A stretch of DNA of 64,000 bases, taken from Amphirosellinia nigrospora. Its lineage: Eukaryota; Ascomycota; Sordariomycetes; Xylariales; Xylariaceae. The stretch is taken from the NCBI GenBank assembly GCA_004123355.1, contig SCHM01000004.1:7157017-7221016 (forward strand), given 5' to 3'. This document shows, in pieces, positions 33,588-48,789 of the stretch (the first letter of the stretch is position 1; each line of letters opens with the position of its first letter). Below the pieces are notes generated by a model. It made no database searches. It was not told where the DNA came from and saw nothing but the letters and a program-made list of their open reading frames with translations. A program made the position numbers and the translations under genes.

Positions 33588-33735
33588 AACGTTATTTTAA
33601 AAATATTGTTTTTAAAATAATATTTAATAAGCTAGATATTATTTATAAATATATATTTTTTAAAAAACGTTTAATATAAATTTAAATTAATAAATTAATA
33701 ATTTTAGAATTATTAAACTATACGTTATTATTTAA
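33588..33735 (+). repeat. Palindromic repeat family, copy 3 (outer end of left arm)
   Basis: Aligns with copy 2 over its length: TAACGTTATTTTAAAAATAT, AAGCTAGATATTATTTATAA, TTAATAATTTTAGAATTATT, CTATACGTTATT. AT-shifted by RIP. Confidence 0.6.
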
Positions 33736-33889
33736 TAACTAGCGATTAAAAGTTATTAACTTTTTTTTTTTTTTAATTATAAAACTTTCTGCTTATTAAT
33801 AGAAATATTATTTATTAAACAATTTATTTCGATCAAATAAACAAATAAAAGTTTAATTTATTTTAGCTAGTTTTAAAACTTAACTATTA

Positions 33890-34190
<301 letters not shown>

Positions 34191-34769
34191 ATATTATTTA
34201 GACTTTTAACGCTTTATTTTTTTATATAATTTTAAACTGTTAATTAATAAGTTAATATTTTGTGTAATTTATATTTTAATATAATTTTTTTTTTTATTTT
34301 TTTTTCGATTATTCGATTTAATATATTTAAATATATTATTAATATTATAATATTAAAAAACGATTTTTATTTTTTTTATTTTTTAAACAATTTTTTTATA
34401 TTATAAAAATACTAAATATATTATTGATTTAGTAAATAATAATATTATTAACTAATTAAAACGTTATTTATAAACGTTATAATTTATTTAAATTTAAATT
34501 CGAATTTGAACTTAGTATAAATAATAATATAGTTTTTAAATCTAAAAACGTTAATTTTCTAGATTTAATAATATTTATATATAATTTATATATAATTTAT
34601 TTAGTTATATATAATGTTTATATATAATTATATATAATTCGCCTAGTTATATTATTAATTTTTATATTTTTTAAATATTTTTTTTTTTTTTTATTTAATA
34701 TATTATTTTATACTTAGTTAAAATATTATTTATAATTTTATAATTTTATTTATTTATATTTTATAGAAT

Positions 34770-35100
34770 TATTTTTTAAGTTTATTTTTTATTATTAAAT
34801 ATTTATATTTTTATAAAAAAATAATTATTTATTTTAAATTTAAAAACTTAATAAGTTTATATTTTAATATATATTAAAGTTTTTATAACTTTTTTTTAAT
34901 TAATTTTAATAATAAATAATTAAGTTATAGTTATAAAAACGAATTATTTTATAAACTAAATTTTAAATAATTATATATTTAATTAAACTATTATAATAAT
35001 TTTTTATTTATAATTGCTAGATTAATATTATTAAATATAAATAGTATTTAATATTAATTTAAAAGTTTTAATAAATATTTTTATTTTATTTTTTTTTAAT
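34770..35100 (+). repeat. Subterminal repeat, copy a
   Basis: Direct match to 39990-40345 (shared TAAAGTTTTTATAACTTTTT, TATATTTAATTAAACTATTA, TAATATTTAATATTAATTTA) and inverted match inside the right arm around 49430-49760. Confidence 0.6.
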
Positions 35101-35756
35101 ATTTTTTTAAAAAAGCTTAACGTAAAATAGCTTAATATATAACTTAATTAATAAAACAATAAAAATAACAAAATAATATATATTTATTATAATTTAAACT
35201 ATATAAATTTAAAATTAAAGCTATATTTTAATTTAAATATATATAGTTTTTTAATTATTTAAGCTAATTTTTAATTTTAATTTAGTTTTAAATTTATTAA
35301 AATATTTTATTTTATTTTTATATTTTTTTATTTTAATAAATAAAATAATTACGTTATTAAATAAAAAATATAATAAAAAGCTATAAAAATTATTTTAATT
35401 ATAAAAATAATAATAGCTAAAAATTTTATTAAAATATTAATAAAAAATATTTTAAACGTAATTAAAATAATAATTAAACGTTTAATAATAAAAATAACGT
35501 TCGAAAATAACTAAAAAATATAATTAATAAATTATTTTAATCTAAATTTTTTAAAGTTTTTAAAATTAAAAATATATTATATTTAATAATAATATATATT
35601 AATAAAATATTTATTTATTTATAACGTTTATAAAATAATATGTTTTAGATTTTATTAATTAAAAAATTTTATAAAATAATTTTTTTTAATTTTTTCGAAA
35701 AAAAGTTTAAATATAATTAATAAAGCCCCTAAGGGGTTTATGTTACCAAGTGGCTT

Positions 35757-35875
35757 CCTTGCGCGGAGCGCAGGAGGAAGCTACCTAGCAATACTTATAT
35801 CTAAATAAACAGTTAGCATATTATTAGTTAGAAAATCTATTATTAAATTTATTATATAGATTTAATAATAGATTT
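35757..35875 (-). repeat. GC-containing repeat, inverted partner of 32338-32457
   Basis: Contains CCTTGCGCGGAGCGCAGGAGG, AAGCTACCTAGCAATACTTA and AACAGTTAGCATATTATTAG. These are the reverse of the order at 32338-32457. Just upstream (35725-35736) lies the small palindrome CCCCTAAGGGG. Confidence 0.6.
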
Positions 35876-36599
35876 TTTTTTTTAATTAAGCTTTATTTTA
35901 TAATTTATAATATTTTTTTTAAAGTAATATTTTATGATATAGTTTTATTATAAATATTAAATTATACTAAAAACTATTTGTTTTTAAATTTTTTAAAGTT
36001 AAAAATATTAATTTTCCTAGCGGTAATTAGCGCGCGATTTATATATATTTGTTAATTAAAGCAAATATTATGCTTTAGCGTTAATTTATTTTATATTTTA
36101 TTTTTATATTTTTTACGAAGTTTTTAAATAAGCTAATTATTTAGTTTTAAAAAAGCTTAGTAAAATATTTTTATATTTTAAATATATTAGTTTTTATAAC
36201 GTAGCTAAAGTTATTATAAAGTTATAAACGTTATAGATTTTTATTAATTAATTATTTTAAGTATTCTAGTTTTATTATAAAGTTTTTAAACGTTTTAGTT
36301 TATTATTAAAGTTTATAAATATATTAGTTTTATTATTAAAATATAATTATAAATATTATATATTTTATTTTATTTACGTATAGTTTATTTTGTTTTTAAG
36401 TTATTATTTATAACGTTATATAAAAATAACGAATTATAAAATAATTATAACAATAGTTTTTTTATATATTTAGTTATTTATTAAACTAAACGTTAAATTT
36501 ATTATTAGAAAACTTTTATTTAAAGTTATTTTTTTTTTTTTAATTTTTAGCGTAACAATTGTTAGAATAAATATTATTATTGTTAGTATAGCTTTGTTA

Positions 36600-38400
36600 A
36601 AAATGCTTATAAATCGTTTAATAATATAATTTAAAAAATTAAAATAAAATAAAAAAAATAAAGTTAACGCGGAAATAATTAAAGCTAAAACTAATATCGA
36701 TATAAATAAAGCGCGATTAATAATAATAAGTTAAAAATTTATAAAGTTTTTATTTAAAAGATTAAACTAGTATTTAGGATTTAATATAAAACTATAAATA
36801 TATTTTTAAAATAATAATAAAATAATAATTTTAAATAAAATTAAATTAAATTAAATATAAAAAAGTTATAAAAAATATTAAACAAATTAATAATAAATTT
36901 AATTTAATTATATAAATAAATTAAAATTTTAGCGTTTTTATAAAGTTTTAAAAAAATTGTTATTATATTTTTATTAATGTTTTTTTTAACCGTATTAAAT
37001 TAACGAGCTTTTTGCGGTATAGTAATTAATTTTAATAATATAGCTATAAATAAAAAAAAAACAATAATAATATTTTCGCTTTTATTTTTAAATATAATAA
37101 GCGTAATAATAATGTTTTTTTTTTGTTTTTTTTTTATTACTTTAAAGGTATTATAAAAAACGCTAGAATATATTTTTAATTAAAATAAATAATAATAATA
37201 GCAGTAAAAATAATAACGGTAAAAATAATAACGGAAAATAAACAACTTTAATAATAATTAAATTTATTAAATAATAAAGCTAGCTTTAGTAGCTATAGCT
37301 ATAGCAATAAACGTTATTATTATAAAACTTTGTTTTTAATTATATTTATAGTAAAAAGTATTTATAAAATTAAACGTAAAAATATTAAAGTTTTAAACTT
37401 TAATTAAAATAACTTAAAAAATAAAAAAATCGTTATAAATAAAAAAAATATTATATAAATATATATTATTTCCCGACGTATTTAAACTATATATAAGCTT
37501 AATAATATAAACTATTAATAATAACTAAATTTTAAAGCTATTTAATTATTTTTTTATAAGTTTTGCTTTTTTATAGTAAAACGATAAAATTAAGCTTATT
37601 AATTATTATATTTAGCGGAAAATAAACTTAAGTTTAATATTTAAAAAGTTAAAAAAATAGTTTAAAATACGTTTTAAATATACTAAAAAAGTTCTTTAAA
37701 AATAATTTTTTTTTATTTAATATAGCATAAATAAAAATATATTTATTTAATTTGTTTAATATAACCTATAATATACCCGCAAAAATAAAATTTTAGCCTA
37801 AAATAATTTTAATTAGTAAAATATTATAAAAAATATTTATAACTAATAAATTAAAATAATTGTTAATTATATTTAATTATTAAAAGAAAAAAATATATTA
37901 AATAAATATATAGAAAAAATTAATAAAATATATTATAAATTAAAACGGAAAATAAAATATAAGTTTTTAAACGTTAAACTTTTTTATAATTACCTGAAAA
38001 ATAATAATAAAAATTTTTAAAATTTATATTTTAAATATAATAATTATAAATATTTTAATTATTATTAATTAAAAAGTAAATATTAATTTTATTATAAACG
38101 TTATTATTATTTTAATAATAAATATAATAAACGATATAATAACGATTACGATAAAAATCGTAGCTATTATAAAAAAGATAATAAAAAAAGTATTTATAAA
38201 AACAAAAAACGTAACGATAAAAATAAAAAATATAATAGCAGTTATAATAATAATTAAAACTATAGCTATAACTATAACTGTAGTTATAACTATAGCCGCG
38301 ATTATAATAGCGATTATAAGCGTTATTATAATAAAAAACGCAATAATTATTATAGCGTATATTAAGCTAATAATATATATTTAAATAAAAAAAATCTAAA
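36600..38400 (+). mobile_element. Possible gag-like remnant of an LTR-type element (fossil)
   Basis: After mutation this stretch still gives a strong compositional pattern on the plus strand: a long region rich in basic and asparagine/tyrosine codons at about 38100-38350 (repeats of TATAACTATAGC-like and GATTATAATAGCG-like units). It resembles the charged tail that follows the Gag core in many fungal Gypsy elements. It is badly broken. Family assignment is a guess from composition and order only. Confidence 0.25.
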
Positions 38401-39989
38401 TATAATACTAATAGAAAATATTATAATAGTAATATTTTTTATTATATATTTAGTTTAGCTTTTATTTATTATAAATATTATAAAAAATATAAATTATTTA
38501 ATATTTTTATTTTATATATATAAAATATAAATTATATATTTTATTAGAATATATAGCGCATATTAATACTTTTTATTTATTATTTTTAAGCGATATATAT
38601 ACGGATATTATATTTAAATATTATTTTTATAAAATAAACTTTTTTAATATTTAAACTAATATAAATTAGCTAAAAAAAATATAGTTAAAAATAAAATATT
38701 TTTAATAATAATTTATTATTTATATAAAATAAATTAAACAAAATTTTTAAATTAAAATATTTATATTTAAAGCATTAATATAAACGTATATAATAAAGTT
38801 TTATACTTAAGCTATACGTATTTTTATTTTATATATATACTTTATTAACTAATTAAAACATAGAAATATATACTAATTTAAATATAAATAAAACTATAAT
38901 TAGCAACAAATATTTTAATACGTTAAATTATATAATAAAAAATATAAAAGCTAAATAATTATTATTAAAAATAAGCGTATAAAAATAACGCGTTAAGCTA
39001 AATTTAAGTTTTTTATTTAAAAAATTAATAATAATAAACGGTTTAAAATTATAAAATACGAAAAAAAAAATTAAGTTATAAATAAAAAATTATAACTAAA
39101 TATACTAATTAATAACGATTTTTTTTATTTTTATAAAGCTATTATCGATTTTTTAAAAATATTATTATTTTTTATAATTTTAATAATTTTATTATTAATT
39201 TTAAAGTTTTAGTTTATAGTTATAAATACGTATAAAAAGTTATTAATATATATATTATAACTATTATAGCTAATAAAAGCGCATATTTATAAATCGAATA
39301 TAAGCTATTATTTACTAATTATAATTTTTATTTTATAGTAATATATAAAATATAATAAGTATTATAATAAATACGAACATTTTTAAAGTTATTTTAGTTA
39401 TTAATATTATAAATATTTTAGTTAAAATAAATAAAAATATTAAACTAGGATAAATTTATAAAAACTATAATAATAGCATATATATTAGCTTTAAAAATTA
39501 GTTATAAAAATTTTAGCTATTATAGCGGTTATTTTAATAATATTATTAGCTAAAATAGTTAGCTCGAAATTTTTAGCTATTTTAAATTTATTTATTATTA
39601 TAAATGTTAAATTTAATATAACGTTAATTATTATAGCTATTATAACCGATATAATACTAATAAAACTAATATTTATAAATAGATTAGCGAATTTTATAGT
39701 TATTTTATAATAACGCTTAATAAAACTAGTAATTATATTATTAATTTAACGTAAAAAATAGTATTTTTGCTTTTAATTATTAATATTATTAATGTTTAAT
39801 TTTTAAATATTTTTTTTATTAACGTTATATATAACTTTATTATAAATATTAAAACTATATTATTATTAAAAAACTATATATACTAGTATTAAAAAGCTTT
39901 TTAAGCTTAAGTTTTTAAAAATATATTTTATTTTAAATATTAAAAAGTTTATAGATTTTTTTAAAAATATAATTAATAATATAAATTAT

Positions 39990-40345
39990 TTTTTAAGTTT
40001 ATATTTTATTATTAATATTTACGTTTTTATAAATAAATAGCTATTTATTTTAAGTTTAAAAGTTTAATAAATTTATATTTTAATATATATTAAAGTTTTT
40101 ATAACTTTTTTTAATTAATTTTATTAATAAATAATTAAATTTTAGCTATAAAAAATAAATTATTTATAAATTAAATTTTAAATAGTTATATTATTTATAA
40201 TATTATAATTTAAATAAATAATTATATATTTAATTAAACTATTATAATAATTTTTTATTTATAAATATTAAATTAATATTATTAAATATAAATAATATTT
40301 AATATTAATTTAAAAGTTTTAATAAATATTATTTATTTATTTATT
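39990..40345 (+). repeat. Subterminal repeat, copy b
   Basis: Direct copy of 34770-35100 with a small internal insertion near 40180-40210. Immediately followed by copy 4 of the palindromic repeat family. Confidence 0.6.
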
Positions 40346-40369
40346 TTAATATTATTTTAAAAAAAATTA

Positions 40370-40620
40370 GCTAATAATATATAGTTTATTAATTTTAAAA
40401 TTATTAAATTATTAACTTAAGTTTATATTAAATATTATTTTAAAAATAATGTTTTAAAATAGTATTTAGTTTATTAAATATTGTTTTAAAAATAATATTT
40501 TAAACTAGCGTTATATTTGCTTTTTTTTAAAAAAATAAAATAATATTTTTGTTATTATTATTGCTATATTTTTTTAAATTAAACTATTATTTATATTATT
40601 TTCTTGCTTATATTTTATAA
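40370..40620 (-). repeat. Palindromic repeat family, copy 4, with 100-bp extension
   Basis: The repeat core spans about 40370-40520. The match to 42370-42600 continues beyond the core through TAGCGTTATATTTG, AAAATAATATTTTTGTTATT and TTAAACTATTATTTATATTA. Confidence 0.55.
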
Positions 40621-42369
40621 AAGAAGTATAACTAAGTAAAAAGAAGGTTTTTTGTTATAAAAAAATAATTTTTTAGCTTTATTTTTAAAAAAAAAAATTT
40701 AAATACTTTAATTAAAACTTTTTTATTTTTAACTATTAATTTAATTTATTAATATATAATATTTAATAATTTATATTATATTTATATTATGTTTTTAGTT
40801 AATTTATATTTTTTTTTAGTTATTTATATTTTATTTTTATTTATAAGCTAAAAGTTTTATTTATTTAATAATTAATGTTTTTATATTTATATAAAAAAAA
40901 ATTCAGTTTATAATTTTATTTTAATATTAAAGCTATTACTAAAAATAATTATATAAAGTTTTATTATTATTTAAAAAAAATATTTTTAATTTATTAGTTT
41001 ATTTTAGTTATAGTTTTTTAAAAACTATTAAATAAATGCTAGCTTTTTTAGCGCGAAATTTTTTTGCTTAAACGGGTATATATATTTAAATTTTACTATA
41101 ATTATAGTTTTTATTTAATATTTAATATTATATATAGTTTATAAAAATTTAATATTATTTTTTGCTTTATAAAATATTAAAATAATTAATTATTAATATT
41201 TAATTATATAATAATAATTATTTATTTAGTTTAATATTATAAAATAAGTTTTTATAATAATAATTGCTTTAAATTTTATTAAGTATATTATAAAATATAG
41301 CTATAACGCACTTTTTATTTAAGCGGGCTATTTAATTAAAATAAATTATATTATTAATTTTTATACGCTTATTCGAAATTTTTTTATATTTTAACTAATA
41401 ATTATACTTTAATTGTATAAAAAAGCTAATTTATTTTTAGCTTTTTAAGCATGTAAAAATAACCTATAATTATTAATTTAACGTGTTATTATAATTTATA
41501 ATATTTTTTATATAATTTTAATATATTATACAAATAATATATAACGTTAAAGCGAAATATAACCTTTAAAGTCCTAATTAACTATAAACGAAAAAAACTC
41601 GATTATATAATATATAATTAATTTTATCGCGCGATTATTTTTTTTTAATATAATAATGTTCGAAATATAGCTAACTAATTGCTTTAATTTTATAGAATAT
41701 ACTTTATTAAAAAAAACTAAATTATAAATCTCGTATAATAATAATTAAACTTTAAAATATATTTTAATTATCGAATTAAATATTAATAAATATTAAATAA
41801 AATCCGATCGAATATTACGTTTAGTTTATTTTTATATAAAAAATAATAAAAAATAATAAAATTTATAAAAAAAATATTTATAATTTTAACAAAACTAAAT
41901 TTATTACAAATAAAAAATTATAGCTAATTTAGTTATTATTATATTTAATCGTATATAATAACTTAAATTTATATAGTTTAATAATTTAAAATAATTAATT
42001 ATTATTTAAACGATTTTATTATATAGTTATATTATTTTATTTTATATTATTTTAGTAAAACGTAATTATTTTGTTTTTTAGTACGAAAATATAAATTTAT
42101 TTAATAATTAAAAAATTAAAACTATAAAAATAATTAAATAATAATAAAAAAAGTTTAAATTAAATTAAATATTTTAATAAATATATAAAATATTATATAA
42201 AAAAAGTTTATTATTTTTTAATTTTTAATAGCTATAAAAGCTATTATTTAACTACGTTTAAACTTTATTGCAAAAAAATAATATTATTATTTTTTATATA
42301 TTTTTATATTTTTTTTACCGGTTTTAATTATTAAATATTAGTTATTTTAGTTTTTAAAACTAATAGCGT

Positions 42370-42600
42370 ACAATTTATTAATTTTAAAGTTATTAAATTA
42401 TTAAGCTAAGTTTATATTAAACGTTGTTTTAAAAACAATGTTTTATAAATAATATTTAGCTTATTAAATACTATTTTGAAAATAATATTTTAAAATAGCG
42501 TTATATTTATTCCTTTTTTAAAAAACAAAATAACGTCCTTATTATTATTATCGCTATATTTTGTTTCGATTAAACTATTATTTATATTATTTTTTATTAC
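42370..42600 (-). repeat. Palindromic repeat family, copy 5, with 100-bp extension
   Basis: Direct repeat of 40370-40620, keeping more CpG (AACGTTGTTTTAAAAACAAT, AAAATAGCGTTATATTTATT). The two copies bracket about 1.75 kb of AT-only sequence. They could be terminal repeats of a short element or a duplicated junction. Confidence 0.55.
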
Positions 42601-45600
42601 TATAATCTTTATTTTTTTCTATATTATTTTTATTTTTATTTTTTTTTTATTATTTTTATTTTTATTATCGTTTATATTTTTATCGGCAATTTTTATCTAT
42701 TTTAGTATTAATATTATTATTTTAATCGGAATATTAAACTAAACATAGCGTTTAATTTTATATATTTTTTTTTTTATTTTTAAACGCTTCGTTATTATTG
42801 TTATTTTTTTTGTTTTTTGTTAGTTTAGCTAAAAAAGCGTTAAATTATATTATAAAGCTTATTAGAAAAAAAACAAAAATATTAATAAAAATCGTTATTA
42901 TTTAAAATATATTAATTTATTTAAAAAATAAAATTAAAAATATAAATAAATATTATTATTATTATAAAAATATTATTATTATCGTAAAATATATTATTAT
43001 CGTTATAAAAAATATCGTTATTATTATAAAAAATATTAGTTTAATAAAACTAATTTAAAACGTTAATTAAAACGTTTATAAACTTAAAACATATTTATAA
43101 ACCTAAAAAAATAATTAAAAAAATACTTTATAACGTAATATTATATACTTTGTTTTAATAGTATTATATACTTTTATTTTAATAATATTATTTATTTTTA
43201 CTTTAATATATATATTTTATAACGTAATTATTTTTAAACAAATAATAATAATTTAGCAATTTTTATTACTATTAATAAATTATTGTTATTATTATTATTT
43301 TTATTTAATAATTTATAATAACGCTTAATTATTATTTTAATAATATATTTATTTAATATTATTATTATTAATAGCTTTTTATTTTTTATAGTTTTTATTA
43401 GTTTTAATATTATTATTATTAGTTTTAATATTATTATTATTAGTTTTAATAAAAATAATATTTTATAGTTTATTTATTTAATATAACGTTATATAATTAA
43501 ATTATAGCTTAAGTTATAATATTTATATTAATTAATTATTATAATTATATTATTAATAAAAAACTAATAATATAATTATTAAATAAATTAAAATTTTAAT
43601 TATATTTTTAAACAGTTATATTAATTAGTAGTTTTATTATTTAAAAATCTTATTTTTAGATTTTAATTATGTTTATTATTTTTTAATTTAAAATTTTAGT
43701 TTTTATTTTTTTTAAATAGTTTTTTTATTATTATTTTAATATTATTTTATAAAAAGTTTATTTTATTTAATAAATTTTTATTTTAATAGTATATTTATTA
43801 ATTTTAACGTTTAATATTTTATATTATATTTTTAATTTAATATTTTCGAGCTTTATAGCTTTAATTTTTTTTAAACTTTTTTTATATTATTTTATTAAAC
43901 GTTTATTATTTTAATATTTATTAAAAAATATTTTTTATTATTATTAAAAACTTTATATATAATTATTTTAAACTTTTATAACGTTTTTTATATTATTTAA
44001 ACTAAATAAAATATTATTTTATTATTATTAAATAAAAAATTAATTAAAATATAAAATAAAAATTTTTTTTTATATTATTATTAAATAATTCGATAAATTT
44101 TTATTATTTATAATTAAAAGTTAATTTATTTTAATTATTAATTTTATAACTAGTTTATTATTTATAATTATTATTTTTAAATATTAAAATTAATATTTTA
44201 GTATTTTTATATATATTTTAAAACTATAAACTATATAAAACTAGTTTTAATTAAAAATATTTTATTATATTTAATATAAATATTAAATTTATAAATTAAT
44301 TATTAAATATATATAAGTTTTAATTTTATATATAAAACGTTTAATTTATATTAATAATTTTAAAATATATATTAAATAATATATTAATATTTTTAATTTT
44401 TTTTTAATTTTTAAATAAACTTTAAATTTTAAAAACTATCGGTTAAAAATAATTCGCGTTAAATTATTAATTATTTTTTAGATATTATTATTTAATTAAA
44501 TTAATATTTTAAAAATATTAGCTTTTAATAGTTTATAATATTATATATTTAATATATTATATATTTATATTCGTATATATTTTCGTAATAATTTGTTTAT
44601 TTTAATAATAAATTCGGTTTTTTGTTTTAAAGTTTTTATAAATTTTTAAAGTTTTTAATTTTATTAATAATAATTATATAATTATTATATGCTTTTTTTA
44701 GCTTGTTTTTTAATTTATTGTTTATATTTTATAATATTAAGCGAATTTTTTGCTATAATTAAACGTTAGTTTTAAATTTTTTGTTTTATTAAAAATTAAT
44801 TATATTATAGTTAAATACGGATTTATTTATATAATTAATCCTAATTAATAAATATTATTTTAAACATATTTGCGTAAAAGTTATAATATAATATTTAATT
44901 ATTATTAATATATATAAAATAATAATAATATTTAATTATTATATATTTATTCGTAAAATATATTATTTAAATTTTAAATATAATAAATTATTATAGTTAT
45001 AATATATTATTTAAATAATAATATTAATATATATATAATATATAATAATAATAAATATAAAAATACTTATAATATTATATAAATATAAAAATATATATAT
45101 TATAAAGATATAAAAAGAGTATTTTAGTAAAATATAGCAATAATATTATTATATATTTTTTTAATAGAAAATAGTTTTATGCTTTATTTAAATATATATT
45201 TATTTTTTATATTAATAACGTTTTTAGTAGGATTATATATAGTTATTTTTAATATTATATTTATAGTTTTTTAATTTTTAATTTTTTTATAGCTATATTA
45301 TTATTTTTAGCTTTATTTTTATTAGATTAATATTTTAATTTAAGCTTTTTAAGCTTTATTAAGTATTTTTATTATATTTTTATATTAAATCGGCAATATT
45401 TTTTATTAGTAATATTTTAAATATTATTTATTATATTAAGTTTAAAACTTTTTTATTTAATTAAATATTTTAATAACGGATGTTTTTTTAATAGTTAATT
45501 TTTTTAACGAAAATATTATTAATTTTATATAATATTTATTTATTATTATTTTTTCGATAAAAATATATTTAATATTAGTTTTTATTTTTAAAAAAAGTCG

Positions 45601-47650
45601 ATTTTTTTTAGTACTAAATAATTATATTAAAATATTATTTTATAAACTTTTTAATATTATAAAAAGTTTAGTTTATATATTAGTTCGTTTATTTTATTAA
45701 TATAATAAATAGTCCGGTTTTTTATATAAACTATTTATAAAAAAGTTTTTTAAATAATATATTTTTTATAAAATTATAAAAAAACTTTATTTTAATATTA
45801 AATTATATAAAGTTATATTTAACGTTATATTATATTTTAGCGTTTATTATTATAAATTATTTATAATTTTTATATTTTATTAATATAATTTCTAATATAA
45901 TTAAAAATCTATATATTTTAAATATTTTTAAGATTAATAACGCGTTTTATAGCTTAAAGCTTAATATTAATTTATTAATAATATTTAATAATTATAAATT
46001 AATATTATTTATATTTAATATAATATAAATATAATATTTAATTATATTAATTTTAGATTTTTATTATATAGTATTAAATAATAATTTTAATATTTTAATT
46101 ATATTATTTATTTTAACTATTAGTTTATAAATAATAGCTTATTAATATTATTAATATTATTTTTATTTTTATTTATAATATTTACTATAGCTTTAATATA
46201 AACTTAAGATTTTAGTTTAAAATAAACTTATATAATATTTTTAATTATATAATAATAATATTAATATTAGTATAATTATTTATTTTATTATTATATATTT
46301 AATATTTTTAATATTAATAAAGTTTTTTTATTAAATTTATACGTTATTATTAGTAAAATATCGAACGTATTATATTTAAGCATTTATTAAAACAACTTAA
46401 TAAATAATATTTTTAATAGTTTTATAATAAAGTTTATTATAATTATATAAAATAATATTAATAGCTTTTAAATTAGTTTTAATTTATTAAATGTTTTTTA
46501 ATTATTATTATATTATTTAAATATTATAAATAATATTACTAATATTTTTTATTTATTTAGTTATATTATATATTATAAATTTTTAAAGTTCGTAATATAT
46601 TTTTTTTAGCCCGAAATAATATTTTTTATTATATACTATTTTTAAAATATTATTTTAATATATATTTAAAATATATAATTATTTTTATCTATTTAAATAT
46701 TAAAAATATAAAAATTATTTATTATTATATATAAAATATAATTAATAAATAAAAACGGGAACTATATTGTTTTTTTTTTTTTTTTTGCTAAATTTAAAAT
46801 AGCTAATTTACGTTTTTTAATTTTTGCAATTATTTTCGCAAATTTTTAATTTATAATATAACTTTACTATAGTTTTAATTTTTAATTTTTATTTATATAT
46901 ATTTTATTTTTATAAAATATTTAATTTTATTAATAATATTTTTAAACAAACTATAGTTAATATTTTTATTATTATATTATTTATTATATTTATATTATTA
47001 ATAAACGTAAAAAGTATTTAAAACTAGATTTATTTTTTTAAAAATATATTTAAAGTTAAATTAAAACTATAATAAATATATTAACGTATTATTAGTTTTA
47101 TATTAAGTTTAATAATATTTATTAATTATAAATTTATTAAATTAATAATTTTTTTATTGTTTAATATTAATAAATATTATTATTAAAATATATATTATTA
47201 TTTTAATTAAACTGTTTTTATTTATATTATTTATAGTTTTTTTTAAAGTTAATATTAAAATAATATTTTATTAAGTTAATTATTTTGCTAATATTATATA
47301 TATTTAAAGTTTATTTAGTTTAAATTTATATTTCCAGTATAAATTTTAATTTATTTATAATCTATTATATTATTAAATAGCTTATATTAAAATATATTAT
47401 TATATTTTATATTTTTTGCTTTATTTATATATTTACGCTTATATATTAATATAAAAAAACATTTAAAGTATATTAAAGGTTATTATCCGTAGTTATATAA
47501 TAATAATATCGAATATTTTATCCGATATAAAAGCGTTTATTTTAAAAAGCTTTATTTAATATAATCCGTTATTTTTTAGCTTTATTTGCTAGTTTATTTA
47601 AAATATATATTTTAACGATATTATTATATAATATAATAAACTATAAATTT
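42540..47650. repeat. Large duplicated block, copy 1
   Basis: Collinear in direct orientation with 53150-60660. Shared checkpoints are AATTAAAACGTTTATAAACT near 43066, AATTCGCGTTAAATTATT near 44452, TTTTTTTATAGCTATATTAT near 45284, and AAGTTTATTTAGTTTAAATT near 47310. No coding sequence recognisable. Confidence 0.65.
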
Positions 47651-48789
47651 TATTTTATTTAAAAATTTTTATTTATAATTATAATAAATAAAAATATTTA
47701 TATTGCTAATTAATTAGTTTTAAATAATTATATTAGTTTTAGTTAAATAAAAAAAATAATAGTTAGTTTATTTTTTTTTTATTAAAATATTTTATAAAAA
47801 TTTCTTTTTTGCTTTTTTTTTCGACTTTATTTATTATAATATAGCTTTATTTTTTTAATTTTTATTTTTAAAATTAAATATTTTAGTTATTTAATACTAA
47901 TATTTTTTATTTTTATATTAGTATATATACTGTTTAATATTTATTAAAGTTTAATTTATTAATAATATATTTTATTAAAATAAACGATAAATATAATAAA
48001 ACGTTTATTTTATTTATTATATTTATAATAGCTTTTATTATTTTTATAATTTTATTTATTAAAAAGCTTTTATAACTATTATATAGATTTTATTATTTTT
48101 ATAGCTATTACGTAAATTTTATTATTTTTAGCTATATTTATTATTATTAATAGTTTATAAAAAATTTTAGCCGTTTTATATATATTTAATATTATATTTT
48201 TAATTATAAAATAATATTTATTATTTTTACTATAAAAATAATATTTATTTTAATTATTTATGCTTTAATTAATATATTTTATTATATCGATATTAATTAT
48301 TTAATTAATTAAAAAATTAACTATAAATATTAAATTAATAATTAAAGTTTTAAAAAACATAAAAATTTTATTATTTATAAAATTAAATAATATATTAAAG
48401 CAAAAATAAACTATATTTATTATAGCTTAATTTATATTTTATAAACTATAAATATTATATAGTATAATTTTTATTTATTTTTTAAATATATTAAAAAAAC
48501 GTTTAAATTATAATTATTATTAGCTTATTATAAATTTACTAAAAGTTTAAATATAATATATTTTATATATATATTATAAATTAAAACTTTATATTTATAT
48601 TATAGTTATAATAGTTTGATTATTTTTATTATTTATATATAAATAAATATTTTTTAAAATTTTTATTTTATATATAAGTTTTTTAATATATTTTAAAAAC
48701 GTTTATAATATTTTAATAATATTTAAAATTAATTTTTTAGTATAAATTTAAAACTTTATTTTAATTATTTTTATAATTTTATTAAATAT

